From contig JAKUTS010000005.1 in assembly GCA_022447925.1 (NCBI GenBank), positions 59,957-123,956 on the forward strand: 64,000 nucleotides of DNA, read 5' to 3'. The notes beneath the pieces were generated by a model. It did not search any database. It was not told where the DNA came from and saw nothing but the letters and a program-made list of their open reading frames with translations. The stretch comes from SAR202 cluster bacterium (GTDB lineage Bacteria; Chloroflexota; Dehalococcoidia; Lucifugimonadales; UBA2962). Below are positions 8,712 to 17,632 of this stretch, in pieces; the first letter of the stretch is position 1; each line of letters begins with the position of its first letter. The position numbers and the translations under genes are program-made.

Positions 8712-9383
8712 TTGATTGTTGAAATAGCTTTGGTAGTATGTGCTTTTATAGTAGGTTCTATCCCCATATCGTATATTGCAGGTCGACTTTTACACGGCAT
8801 TGACGTGAGAAGCTACGGGTCTGGTAATGTTGGATCATCCAACATAATGCAAATTTCTGGAAAGAAACTGGGTTTAGCAGTGGGTATTTTCGATGCATTT
8901 GCTAAAGGGACTTTTCCGATTATATTAGTTCGATATTTGTACCCTGAGCCATGGATGATGTTTGCAGTAGGTATTGCACTGGTTGCTGGTCACAACTGGA
9001 GTATTTTCCTGAAATTTACAGGAGGTAGAGGCGTTGCTACTACTATTGGTGTGGTTTTTGGATTGTTTATGTGGAAAGAAATCCTATTACTTACAGTCGT
9101 GATGGGAGGAATGGGCAAAGTTTTGTCAAAAGACATGAGCGCATGGACTTTGTGCGCAATGGTTTTACTGCCCATATTAGCTTTAATATTCAACCAACCA
9201 ATTGAATATGTCTACCTTTCGGTAGCAATGAGTTGCGTTATGTTGTTGAAAAGGTTGACTGGAAATTTTGAAAAGATAGATACAAAAAGACACTCACTTT
9301 TTATTGTGCTATGTTGTCGAGTAATCTGGGATAGGGATGTTCGAGATAGAGAAGTCTGGATGAGAAGGAAATTGGGTGGTTGA
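8712..9383 (+). CDS. plsY: Glycerol-3-phosphate acyltransferase PlsY
   Basis: An integral membrane acyltransferase that moves an acyl group from acyl-phosphate to glycerol-3-phosphate, the first step of phospholipid synthesis. The three conserved loops are visible: GSIPISYIAGR (about 14), SYGSGNVGSSN (about 34) and GHNWSIFLKFTGGRGVAT (about 95-112). Hydrophobic segments fill the rest. The TTG start has AAGG about 8 bases upstream. The arginine-rich C-terminal tail of about 30 residues (RDVRDREVWMRRK) is longer than in most PlsY proteins. It lies 23 bases after the PHP gene, so co-transcription is likely. Confidence 0.9.
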   Translation: MIVEIALVVCAFIVGSIPISYIAGRLLHGIDVRSYGSGNVGSSNIMQISGKKLGLAVGIFDAFAKGTFPIILVRYLYPEPWMMFAVGIALVAGHNWSIFLKFTGGRGVATTIGVVFGLFMWKEILLLTVVMGGMGKVLSKDMSAWTLCAMVLLPILALIFNQPIEYVYLSVAMSCVMLLKRLTGNFEKIDTKRHSLFIVLCCRVIWDRDVRDREVWMRRKLGG

Positions 9384-9499
9384 GTCAATTCAATAACCTC
9401 AACTGATTTCTGTTAACGGGATGCAATTGTTATTTGTTTCACAATATAATAGGTAAGTAGCAGCAATATAATAGTTTAAAATTTATAAATGGAAGTTGA

Positions 9500-9946
9500 A
9501 TGTTAATAGACAAGATAGACTCTAAAATAATCGAAATTCTTGAAGTTGATGGCCGCACTCCTAACGCCTACATAGCTAAGAAAATAGGAGTTAGTGAAGG
9601 AACTATTCGTAGGAGGCTTAAAAAGCTCATAAGTAGTGATTACCTTCAAGTTAATGGAATAGCTAACCTGTCTAAAATTGGTTTAGAGTCTCAAGCAATA
9701 GTAGGAATAAAGGCAGAGGCTGATAAAATTGAAGATATTATCGATCAATTGAGTAAATTTCAAGAAGTTAAATGGCTATCGGAGGTTACCGGACAATACG
9801 ATGTATTTTGTTGGGTAGCTTTGGGCACTCCCAAGGATCTCGGTAAGTTTTTGAGAGATAAGTTAGGGTGCATTGCCGGATTGCAAAGTTCAGAGACTTT
9901 TGTAAGCTTGGGCGGTATAGTCAAAAATGGTAATGGCGTAAAATAA
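9500..9946 (+). CDS. Lrp/AsnC-family transcriptional regulator
   Basis: A 148-residue regulator with an N-terminal winged helix-turn-helix (residues 1-55, with DSKIIEILEVDGR and GVSEGTIRRRLKKL) followed by a RAM/ACT-like effector domain (about 65-145). The family responds to amino acids and binds DNA as oligomers. It is flanked by intergenic gaps of 116 and 92 bases, so it is probably transcribed alone or with aspS. The target genes cannot be read from sequence; the amino-acid genes in this window are only possible candidates. Confidence 0.85.
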   Translation: MLIDKIDSKIIEILEVDGRTPNAYIAKKIGVSEGTIRRRLKKLISSDYLQVNGIANLSKIGLESQAIVGIKAEADKIEDIIDQLSKFQEVKWLSEVTGQYDVFCWVALGTPKDLGKFLRDKLGCIAGLQSSETFVSLGGIVKNGNGVK

Positions 9947-10038
9947 ATTACATAGCTTCAGTATTAATACATGGTTTTACTTGAACTTGACCGAAAATAA
10001 ATATACATTTTCCTAACCTATATCTATGAGTAAAGACA

Positions 10039-11832
10039 TTGCATAAAAGTATTGATTGTGGCTCGCTTCGCAAAACACATTTGAGTCAAGATGTGATCTT
10101 GGCTGGCTGGGTTCATCGGCGCAGGGACCACGGTAATATTATCTTCTTAGATTTGCGCGATCGATCTGGTCTAATTCAGGTGGTTTTCGATCCTAAATCT
10201 GCTCCTCAGGCTCACAATATTGCTGAATCCGTTCGAAATGAATGGGTTTTAAAAATTAAAGGTGTTGTATCAAACAGACCCGAGGGCACTATAAATCCTG
10301 ATATGCCTACCGGCGACGTAGAAATTTTCGCAAATGATATAGAAATTATGTCGAGGTCGAAAACACCGCCTTTTTATATTAATGAAGAATCGGATGTTGA
10401 TGAGTCAATACGGCTTAGATATAGGTACATGGACTTAAGACGCCCATTTATGCAAGAGATTTTGGTTTTGCGGCATAAGGTGGTTAAATTTATACGGGAT
10501 TTTCTTGATAATTATGACTTTATCGAAATAGAAACTCCGATTTTAATTAAAAGTACTCCAGAAGGCGCCCGAGACTATATTGTCCCAAGTCGTGTTCATC
10601 CTGGAATGTTCTATGCCTTGCCTCAGTCTCCTCAACAATTAAAGCAATTGTTAATGGCATCAGGATTCGAAAAGTATTTTCAAATAGCAAGATGCTTCCG
10701 AGATGAAGACTTGAGAGCTGATAGACAACCAGAGCACACCCAACTTGATTTAGAGATGAGCTTTGTTCATAGAGATGATGTGCTGAGCTTGATAGAGGAA
10801 TTAATGATTAATTTAGTGGAGTCTATAATTCCAGATAAAAAGATCAACAAGCCTTTTCCAAAAATTACGTATCATGAATCTATGGATCGATATGGAACAG
10901 ACAAACCAGACCTACGGTTTGGTTTGGAAATTATTGATATTACAAAATGTTTCATTACTAGTGAGTTTCAAGTCTTCCAGAAGGTCATTGAAGACGGAGG
11001 TGTTGTCCAAGGAATCGTAGTTCCTGGTCAAGGAAACATGTCTAGGAAAAAGCTGGACAAGCTGGTTGAACAGGCTCGACAATTAGGTGCTCAAGGATTG
11101 GTTTGGATTGGCTTACCAGAAGAGCTTGCATCTGAAGACTATGATTTAGAAAACATTAGATCTTCGATATCCAAATATATAACTCAAGAAGAATTGAAAA
11201 AGGTTGTATTAGCTACCAAATCTTCAGCGAATGACCTGTTGTTAATAGTTTCGGGTGAAAAAAAATTGACGCAAACTGTATTAGGACAACTTCGAAACTC
11301 GCTTGGCCTGAGTCTAGAATTAGTGGATCAAAATCAGTTGGAATTTGCCTTTATAATTGATTTTCCTTTATTTGAACCTGGTGATAACGAAGGACAGTGG
11401 ACAGCTGCTCACCATGCTTTTACTATGCCAAAAGAAGGCCAAGCAGCTAAATTGGAAACAGATCCAGGTTCCGTTATAGCAGATTCATACGATTTAGTAT
11501 GCAATGGTTTAGAGATTGCCAGTGGCAGTATTAGAGTACATGATCGGGAATTACAAGAAAGAATACTAAAAGTGCTAGGGTATAACTTGGAACAAATAAA
11601 TGAGCGGTTTGGCCAATTATTGGAATCATTTGATTATGGAGCACCGCCTCATGGAGGCATAGCACCGGGAATTGATAGATTAGTCATGGTGCTAGCAGGA
11701 CTGGATAGTATCAGAGATACTATCGCCTTCCCTAAAACGCAGAGCGCGGTTGATCCCTTATTTGGTTCACCTGGACCAGTAGAAGACATCCATTTGGATG
11801 AACTAAAAATTAGGGTTCTTGATAGTGAATAG
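10039..11832 (+). CDS. aspS: Aspartyl-tRNA synthetase, bacterial type
   Basis: A class II synthetase of 597 residues with an OB-fold anticodon-binding domain (1-110), catalytic core and bacterial GAD insertion (about 290-420). Motif 2 is FRDEDLRADRQPEHTQ (about 221) and motif 3 is GGIAPGIDRLVM (about 535). It starts with TTG, since the upstream ATG frame hits a stop at once. In the OB fold His31 (RRRDHG) and Gly83 (RPEG) match residues associated with non-discriminating AspRS, which also charges tRNA-Asn and works with GatCAB. That reading is inferred. It is followed by two tRNA-Ser genes. Confidence 0.95.
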   Translation: MHKSIDCGSLRKTHLSQDVILAGWVHRRRDHGNIIFLDLRDRSGLIQVVFDPKSAPQAHNIAESVRNEWVLKIKGVVSNRPEGTINPDMPTGDVEIFANDIEIMSRSKTPPFYINEESDVDESIRLRYRYMDLRRPFMQEILVLRHKVVKFIRDFLDNYDFIEIETPILIKSTPEGARDYIVPSRVHPGMFYALPQSPQQLKQLLMASGFEKYFQIARCFRDEDLRADRQPEHTQLDLEMSFVHRDDVLSLIEELMINLVESIIPDKKINKPFPKITYHESMDRYGTDKPDLRFGLEIIDITKCFITSEFQVFQKVIEDGGVVQGIVVPGQGNMSRKKLDKLVEQARQLGAQGLVWIGLPEELASEDYDLENIRSSISKYITQEELKKVVLATKSSANDLLLIVSGEKKLTQTVLGQLRNSLGLSLELVDQNQLEFAFIIDFPLFEPGDNEGQWTAAHHAFTMPKEGQAAKLETDPGSVIADSYDLVCNGLEIASGSIRVHDRELQERILKVLGYNLEQINERFGQLLESFDYGAPPHGGIAPGIDRLVMVLAGLDSIRDTIAFPKTQSAVDPLFGSPGPVEDIHLDELKIRVLDSE

Positions 11833-11890
11833 AAAAATCCTGTAATAGTTGATAAAAAGGATTGTTCAATCTACGGGCTTGATGGCCTGA

Positions 11891-11899
11891 TGCTATAAT
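11891..11899 (+). promoter_or_regulatory. Extended -10 promoter ahead of the tRNA-Ser pair
   Basis: TGCTATAAT contains a perfect TATAAT (11894-11899) preceded by the extended TG element. It lies 38 bases before the first tRNA. No good -35 stands at the usual spacing, which is typical for extended -10 promoters. Confidence 0.55.
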
Positions 11900-11937
11900 T
11901 TCCCTTTTACACTTTATTCGAGTTTACTTTATTGCTC

Positions 11938-12028
11938 GGAGAGGTGGCCGAGCGGCTTAAGGCGCTAGTCTCGAAAACTAGTATGCGAGGTAATCGTATC
12001 GCGGGTTCGAATCCCGCCCTCTCCGCCA
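11938..12028 (+). tRNA. tRNA-Ser, anticodon CGA
   Basis: A class II tRNA of 91 bases. The acceptor GGAGAGG pairs with CCTCTCC. The anticodon stem CTAGT/ACTAG encloses loop CTCGAAA, giving anticodon CGA, which reads UCG. A long variable arm (ATGCGAGGTAATCGTAT region) and the T arm CGGGTTCGAATCCCG follow. CCA is encoded. Confidence 0.97.
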
Positions 12029-12082
12029 TGCGATCTGACCGATCTGACCCACGAATAATAGGGAGAATTATAATTATTATAC

Positions 12083-12174
<92 letters not shown>

Positions 12175-12379
12175 TAATTAAATCTATTTGATTTCCTATA
12201 TTTCAAAAACTCCGCAAAAAGGGTCGATCTTTCGGTTTAATTTATTTTGATCAGTTATAAACTAAACTTGTGCTAGACTGAAATAATGTGTCCTTCTTCA
12301 AATCTTGCCACTAAATTTATGAACTATGTGTGACAGAACTGAGAGGATATTTTTCGGAATTTAAGCTGAATATAAAAAT

Positions 12380-14533
12380 ATGTCTAAGAATTTAGTAATA
12401 GTTGAATCACCGGCCAAAGCTCGTACTGTGGGACGGTTTTTAGGGAATAGTTATGTGGCTAAAGCCTCAATGGGCCATATTAGAGATTTGCCTAGAAAAA
12501 CCTTGGGAGTAAAAGTCGATGATTTATCATTTACCCCAAAATATGCTTTAATACCTGATCGGCGTAAGATTATTGATGAGTTAAGGACGGCTGTTAAGAA
12601 AGCTGACAATGTTTATTTGGCAACCGATCCAGATAGAGAGGGAGAAGCAATATCTTGGCATTTGATCGCGGCTGCAAAAATCGAACCAACAAAAATCAAA
12701 AGGGTAGTTTTTCACGAAATAACCAAAGATGCGGTACAGCATGCTTTTGATAATCCCAGAGAAGTAGATTACAACTTAGTCGCAGCTCAACAGGCAAGGC
12801 GTATCTTAGACAGATTAGTTGGCTACGAATTAAGCCCGGTTTTATGGAAAAAAGTTCGTCCAGGATTGTCAGCAGGCAGAGTTCAATCATCGGCTGTTAG
12901 GTTGGTTATCGAAAGAGAAACTGAACACAATAACTTTGTTCCAAAAGAGTATTGGACTATTTCAGCAACTGTATCCAAAGATAAATCGGCCAAGACCTCG
13001 TTCGAAGCAAAATTAACTTCTATAGACGATTCTAAAAAAGATCTAGGGTTGGATAATGAGAAAAACGCCCAGTCTGTTTTAAGTGATTTGGGCAATGCTG
13101 AATTTAAAGTAAAAAATGTTACTAAGAAACAAACTATTCGTAGACCACCTCCGCCGTTCATAACCAGCACATTACAACAAGATGCCTCACGTAGATTCAG
13201 ATTTAGTGCTTCCAATACTATGAGAGTTGCTCAGCAACTTTATGAAGGCCTTGACCTGGGATCTGAAGGATCAGTCGGTTTAATCACATATATGAGAACT
13301 GACTCAACCAATGTATCTAAATCTGCGATTATGGAAACGACTGAATTTATAAAAAATGAATATGGGGATAAATACCATTTGGCAAAACCCAGATTTTATA
13401 AAACTAAAGTCAAAGGAGCTCAAGAAGCACACGAAGCGATTAGGCCAACTTCGATATTTCATACTCCTGAAAAAATCAGAAAATATCTTAATAATGATCA
13501 ATTTAGATTATATAAATTGATATGGAATAGAATGGTTTGTAGTCAAATGCCGGATGCATTATTTGACCAAACAAAAGTTGAAATCTCTGCAAACAAAAAT
13601 AGTGATAAACAGTATTCATTTACATCGGTGGGAACAATTCTTAAATTCGATGGGTATAGAACGGTATACATGGAATCCGAAGATGATACAAAGGATGTTT
13701 TGCCTGATAAAACTAGACTTCCCGATTTAATAAAAGGAGACCATTTAAACTGTTTAAGTATTTCCAAGAAGCAGCACTTCACCGAAGCACCACCTCTTTA
13801 CACAGAAGCCACCCTTATCAAGCTTTTGGAAGAAAAAGGCATTGGACGCCCAAGCACTTACGCATCCGTAATGGGAACCATACAAGATCGATATTATGTG
13901 CAGAAAGTTAACAGTCGTTTTGTATCTACCAAGCTTGGTAAAGTTGTGAATTCACTTTTGACTCAGCACTTTACCGATACTATGAATGTAGGGTTCACTG
14001 CAAAATTAGAAACATATTTGGATGAGATTGCAAGCGGTGAACGAGAATGGGTTCCAGTTATAAAAGAATTCTATGTACCGTTTCATAATTTGATAAAAAA
14101 GTCAGAAATCGATGTGGAAAGAGTACCGAGAAGTGAAATTGACGAAGAATCTAATGAAGTTTGTGAAACATGTGAAAGACCCATGGTAATTAAACTTGGC
14201 AGATATGGAAGATTCTTGTCTTGCAGTGGATTTCCTGAGTGTAAAAATGCACGACCTCTGGTAACAATTTTGGATGTTAACTGCCCGCAATGTGAGAGTA
14301 AATTGGTAGAGAAGCAGAGGAAGGGTAGAGCTAATAAAACTTTTTATGGATGTTCTGGTTACCCTGAATGTACTTTTGCGACTAATCGTAAACCTATATC
14401 GGAACCATGTCCTGAATGCAGCGGATTGTTAGTTATGTGGGGACAGAACAGGGCAAGATGCGTTAAATGTCCATATAAGGGTGCTGTAAAACAAGATGAA
14501 AAAACGACTGAACAGCTCGAAGTTGTAGTTTAA
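12380..14533 (+). CDS. topA: DNA topoisomerase I
   Basis: A type IA topoisomerase that relaxes negative supercoils. The Toprim domain has VESPAKA (residues 8-14) and ATDPDREGEA (about 80). The active-site tyrosine is Tyr304 in ITYMRTDS. Three C-terminal zinc ribbons follow, with Cys clusters near residues 593-620, 634-664 and 676-697. Length is 717 residues, within the family's range. The 205 bases before it, after the second tRNA, hold no gene and no clear terminator. The Xer recombinase gene follows after 22 bases. Confidence 0.95.
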   Translation: MSKNLVIVESPAKARTVGRFLGNSYVAKASMGHIRDLPRKTLGVKVDDLSFTPKYALIPDRRKIIDELRTAVKKADNVYLATDPDREGEAISWHLIAAAKIEPTKIKRVVFHEITKDAVQHAFDNPREVDYNLVAAQQARRILDRLVGYELSPVLWKKVRPGLSAGRVQSSAVRLVIERETEHNNFVPKEYWTISATVSKDKSAKTSFEAKLTSIDDSKKDLGLDNEKNAQSVLSDLGNAEFKVKNVTKKQTIRRPPPPFITSTLQQDASRRFRFSASNTMRVAQQLYEGLDLGSEGSVGLITYMRTDSTNVSKSAIMETTEFIKNEYGDKYHLAKPRFYKTKVKGAQEAHEAIRPTSIFHTPEKIRKYLNNDQFRLYKLIWNRMVCSQMPDALFDQTKVEISANKNSDKQYSFTSVGTILKFDGYRTVYMESEDDTKDVLPDKTRLPDLIKGDHLNCLSISKKQHFTEAPPLYTEATLIKLLEEKGIGRPSTYASVMGTIQDRYYVQKVNSRFVSTKLGKVVNSLLTQHFTDTMNVGFTAKLETYLDEIASGEREWVPVIKEFYVPFHNLIKKSEIDVERVPRSEIDEESNEVCETCERPMVIKLGRYGRFLSCSGFPECKNARPLVTILDVNCPQCESKLVEKQRKGRANKTFYGCSGYPECTFATNRKPISEPCPECSGLLVMWGQNRARCVKCPYKGAVKQDEKTTEQLEVVV

Positions 14534-14555
14534 ATTTATTTAGTTCAACGTACTT

Positions 14556-15524
14556 GTGAAAAGTAAAATCATGACTTCTGTAAGTAAACAGACAATCTCC
14601 TTTAAAAATGATGAATCTAAATGGACACAATTGTTAGATTCATTTGAACATCATGTGAAAACTGAACGCGGGTTATCTAATTTCACAATTCGTAATTACA
14701 GAAATGACCTAGCGCCGTTGTTTGATTTTATGCAGATTCAAGGATTGAGCTCGATAACTGATCTTAACCGGACTAACCTCAGGGAATACCTTGCTTGGCT
14801 TGTAGATATTGGTTATGTGAGGTCTAGTGTGGTTAGAAAACTAAGCACTTTACGAAGTTTTCTAAAATGGCTGGTTCGAGATGGAATTATTAAAACTGAT
14901 CCATTACCTCGTAGAGGAGTGCTAAACACTACACGACGACTACCTAAGTTTTTATCTAAGGAAGAGGTGAATAAAGTTTTCGAAGTCGTTGATAATACAT
15001 CGATTATAGGGCTGCGGGATCTAGCCTTGCTTGAATTAATTTATGCGGCAGGATTACGCGTTAGTGAGGTTCAGAAACTTAACCTTAGTGATATTAATGT
15101 TGTTAATCAGGAGCTCGTGGTTACTGGTAAGGGATCTAAGCAAAGAATTGCCTTGATTGGTAAGCCTGCTGCGAATGCAATTGAGCGTTACATGACATAT
15201 GCGAGGGCAAAATTAGATCAATCAGGAAAAAGTAAAGCTTTGTTTCTGAATCGAACCGGAGGTCGGCTCAATCAGCGTACTATTCAAAAACGAGTTAATT
15301 ATTATAGTGAATTAGCTGGTTTACAAGATGTTCATACTCATACCCTTCGACATTCTTTTGCAACCCATCTTTTAGATGGAGGGGCTGACCTAAGAGTAGT
15401 ACAAGAATTATTAGGCCATTCGAGTCCGTCGACAACTCAGTTATATACACATGTTAGCAGCTCTGAAGCAAGGCAGATTTATTTGTCAGCGCATCCTAGA
15501 GCGATTAAGGACCATCCCAAATGA
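14556..15524 (+). CDS. Tyrosine recombinase XerC/XerD
   Basis: A site-specific recombinase probably acting on chromosome dimers at dif. The N-terminal SAM-like core-binding domain (about 22-115) precedes a catalytic domain with the full set of residues: Arg168 (GLRVSE), Lys192 (TGKGSK), His262 and Arg265 (HTLRH), His288 (LGHSS) and Tyr297 (QLYTHV). The GTG at 14556 opens the frame. The ATG at 14571 is an equal alternative, as neither has a strong SD. It follows topA, an arrangement common in Gram-positive-like genomes, and overlaps aroQ by 4 bases. XerC and XerD cannot be told apart from one copy. Confidence 0.92.
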   Translation: MKSKIMTSVSKQTISFKNDESKWTQLLDSFEHHVKTERGLSNFTIRNYRNDLAPLFDFMQIQGLSSITDLNRTNLREYLAWLVDIGYVRSSVVRKLSTLRSFLKWLVRDGIIKTDPLPRRGVLNTTRRLPKFLSKEEVNKVFEVVDNTSIIGLRDLALLELIYAAGLRVSEVQKLNLSDINVVNQELVVTGKGSKQRIALIGKPAANAIERYMTYARAKLDQSGKSKALFLNRTGGRLNQRTIQKRVNYYSELAGLQDVHTHTLRHSFATHLLDGGADLRVVQELLGHSSPSTTQLYTHVSSSEARQIYLSAHPRAIKDHPK

Positions 15525-15970
15525 TGAAACTATTAGTAATTAATGGACCAAACCTGAATATGCTTGGGAAGCGCGATGCTGACCAGTATGGAACTGAGAC
15601 ATTGGATCAAATCTCTCATCGCATGTCGGCAAAAGCCGCTGAATTAGATGTCAATCTCAAATTCTTTCAGTCAAATCATGAAGGAGACATAATAGATTTT
15701 TTACAGTCCAATTATGAGAATGCGTCTGGGATATTGATAAACCCCGGAGCATTAACTCATTATGGAATATCACTACGAGACTGTCTATCAGATGTGAAGC
15801 TACCATTTATTGAGATACATTTATCTGATATCCATGAACGAGAGGAGTTTCGGCGGCACTCCCTGATATCAGATCTATCATTTGAACAAATAAAAGGACA
15901 TCGCGGAGATGGTTACATTATGGCTCTTGAAAGACTAGTTATCCACCTGCGAAAACAGCTAGAGAGTTGA
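15521..15970 (+). CDS. aroQ: 3-dehydroquinate dehydratase, type II
   Basis: It dehydrates 3-dehydroquinate in the shikimate pathway. The 149-residue protein has the type II signature: INGPNLNMLGKR (7-18), catalytic Tyr23 (DQYG), FFQSNHEGDIID (about 48), INPGALTHYG (about 77) and the HLSDIHEREEFR region (about 102). The ATG overlaps the stop of the recombinase gene (ATGATGA), and its own stop overlaps the TTG start of the next gene, so the three are translationally coupled. Other aromatic genes lie at 42033-44237 on the other strand. Confidence 0.95.
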   Translation: MMKLLVINGPNLNMLGKRDADQYGTETLDQISHRMSAKAAELDVNLKFFQSNHEGDIIDFLQSNYENASGILINPGALTHYGISLRDCLSDVKLPFIEIHLSDIHEREEFRRHSLISDLSFEQIKGHRGDGYIMALERLVIHLRKQLES

Positions 15971-17049
15971 CTCAAAGACTTACAAAACTGCGTCAGAATA
16001 TGGCGAGAGAGGGACTCGATGCCCTTTTAATTTCGACGTTTGAAAACAGACTGTATATTTCTGGATTTAGTGGCTCAGCTGGATTTCTGTTTATTACTGA
16101 TTCAGAGCTAATTTTAGCTACTGATTCTCGATATACAGAGCAAGCCTCAATCGAATCAAAAGGGTTCACAATAAAGCGAGTGTCATCAAAGTTGGATTGG
16201 TTAATAGATTTGATCAAGATTACAGGTGTAAAAAGGGTTGGCTTTGAAGCAGACGATATTACCGTTAATATGCATCATACGCTTGTATCAGAAACTAATA
16301 AATTAAATTCTGGCCAAAGCAAAAAAATTGAAATGGTTGGAACATCAAATATTGTAGGTGATTTACGCCAGATTAAGACTAGTGATGAGATCCAAATACT
16401 GAAACAGGTGTGTTCGATAACTGATCAAGCGATGGACACTGTAACTCCTAGTATCGTAGCAGGAATGACTGAACAGGAAGTGTCATGGATGTTAGAGCAG
16501 GCAATGAGAAATTTGGGGGGAGAAAAGATGTCGTTTGATGTTATTGTTGCAGCCGGAGCAAATGCAGCATTGCCACACCACAGGCCCGATTCTTCAATTA
16601 TAAAATCTGGTGATTCCGTAGTTATTGATATGGGGTGTGTATACCAAAACTATTGTAGTGATTTGACTAGAACAATTGTTATTGATCAACCTGATGATCG
16701 GTTTTTGCAGATATACAAAACGGTTCTCGATGCTCAAATACATGCTGAGGCAGAAGCGAGGCCGGGCATGTCCGGTGCGGATATAGATTATCTCGCTAGA
16801 TCTATTATTAGTGATGCTGGTTTTGGAGACCAATTTGGGCATAGTCTTGGTCACGGTGTTGGTTTAGAAGTTCATGAACAACCGTGGATTTCTGCTAATT
16901 CAAAAAATATTATTGAGCCTGGAATGGTTTTTACTATTGAACCGGGAATTTATATACCTGGATGGGGGGGAGTGAGGATTGAAGATGTGGTCGTTATGAA
17001 AGAAACTGGGGTAGAGTTATTAAACAAAGCCAAAAAGATGAAAATTTGA
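15967..17049 (+). CDS. Xaa-Pro aminopeptidase (M24 family)
   Basis: A 360-residue metallopeptidase removing N-terminal residues ahead of proline. The N-terminal creatinase-like domain (1-130) precedes the pita-bread catalytic domain. Metal ligands are visible in VIDMGCVY and CSDLTRT (two Asp, about 219 and 230), GHSLGHGVGLEVHE (His, about 295), FTIEPGIY (Glu, about 327) and GVRIEDVV (Glu, about 341). It starts at TTG 15967 inside the aroQ stop. The aroQ-pepP-efp order is common in Firmicutes and Chloroflexota. Thirteen bases separate it from efp. Confidence 0.92.
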   Translation: MTQRLTKLRQNMAREGLDALLISTFENRLYISGFSGSAGFLFITDSELILATDSRYTEQASIESKGFTIKRVSSKLDWLIDLIKITGVKRVGFEADDITVNMHHTLVSETNKLNSGQSKKIEMVGTSNIVGDLRQIKTSDEIQILKQVCSITDQAMDTVTPSIVAGMTEQEVSWMLEQAMRNLGGEKMSFDVIVAAGANAALPHHRPDSSIIKSGDSVVIDMGCVYQNYCSDLTRTIVIDQPDDRFLQIYKTVLDAQIHAEAEARPGMSGADIDYLARSIISDAGFGDQFGHSLGHGVGLEVHEQPWISANSKNIIEPGMVFTIEPGIYIPGWGGVRIEDVVVMKETGVELLNKAKKMKI

Positions 17050-17062
17050 TGGGAGTACACGT

Positions 17063-17626
17063 ATGACGATTGGTTATGGAGATCTAAAAAAGGGTATGGC
17101 AATAGATCTTGACGGTGAACCTTACGTAGTAGTTGAATACGAGCGTTCGAAAATGCAGCAACGTGCTCCTACAAGTCGCGTTAGATTTAGGTCGATAAAA
17201 ACGGGTAGAGTAGTCGACCGATCTTTTAGTGGATTTGATGTGAAATTCAAGCCAGCTGCAGTTGAAAGAAGAACGTCTCAATATATATATCGAGAAGACG
17301 AGCTATATTATTTTATGGACCAGAAAACTTTTGAACAATTCCCACTTAGTGTTATTCAATTAGGGGACGACATTAAATATCTGGTAGAGCAGATTGAAGT
17401 GGAAATAATTCTGCATGATGAGGTTCCAATTGCTATTGAATTACCTATCACCGTTGATATGAAGATTACTGAGACAGGTCCATCTTTTAAAGGAGATACT
17501 GCTCAGGGTGGAACAAAGCCCGCAACATTAGAAACTGGTCTAGTTATTAATGTTCCTTTATTTATAGATGTTGAAGATATTGTAAAAGTAGACACTAGGT
17601 CTGCAGACTATATCTCTAGAGTATAG
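17063..17626 (+). CDS. efp: Elongation factor P
   Basis: It relieves ribosome stalling at polyproline. The protein has 187 residues with three domains: a KOW-like N-terminal domain with DGEPYVVVEY, an OB domain, and a C-terminal OB fold with ETGPSFKGDTAQGG. GGGAG precedes the ATG by about 9 bases. Domain I's tip is unusual: where most EF-P have PGKG with a modified lysine (Lys34 of E. coli), this protein reads KMQQRAP, placing Gln33 at the modification site and Arg34 next to it. It should therefore not be lysylated in the usual way. No modification enzyme gene is seen nearby. Confidence 0.93.
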   Translation: MTIGYGDLKKGMAIDLDGEPYVVVEYERSKMQQRAPTSRVRFRSIKTGRVVDRSFSGFDVKFKPAAVERRTSQYIYREDELYYFMDQKTFEQFPLSVIQLGDDIKYLVEQIEVEIILHDEVPIAIELPITVDMKITETGPSFKGDTAQGGTKPATLETGLVINVPLFIDVEDIVKVDTRSADYISRV

Positions 17627-17632
17627 GATTTC

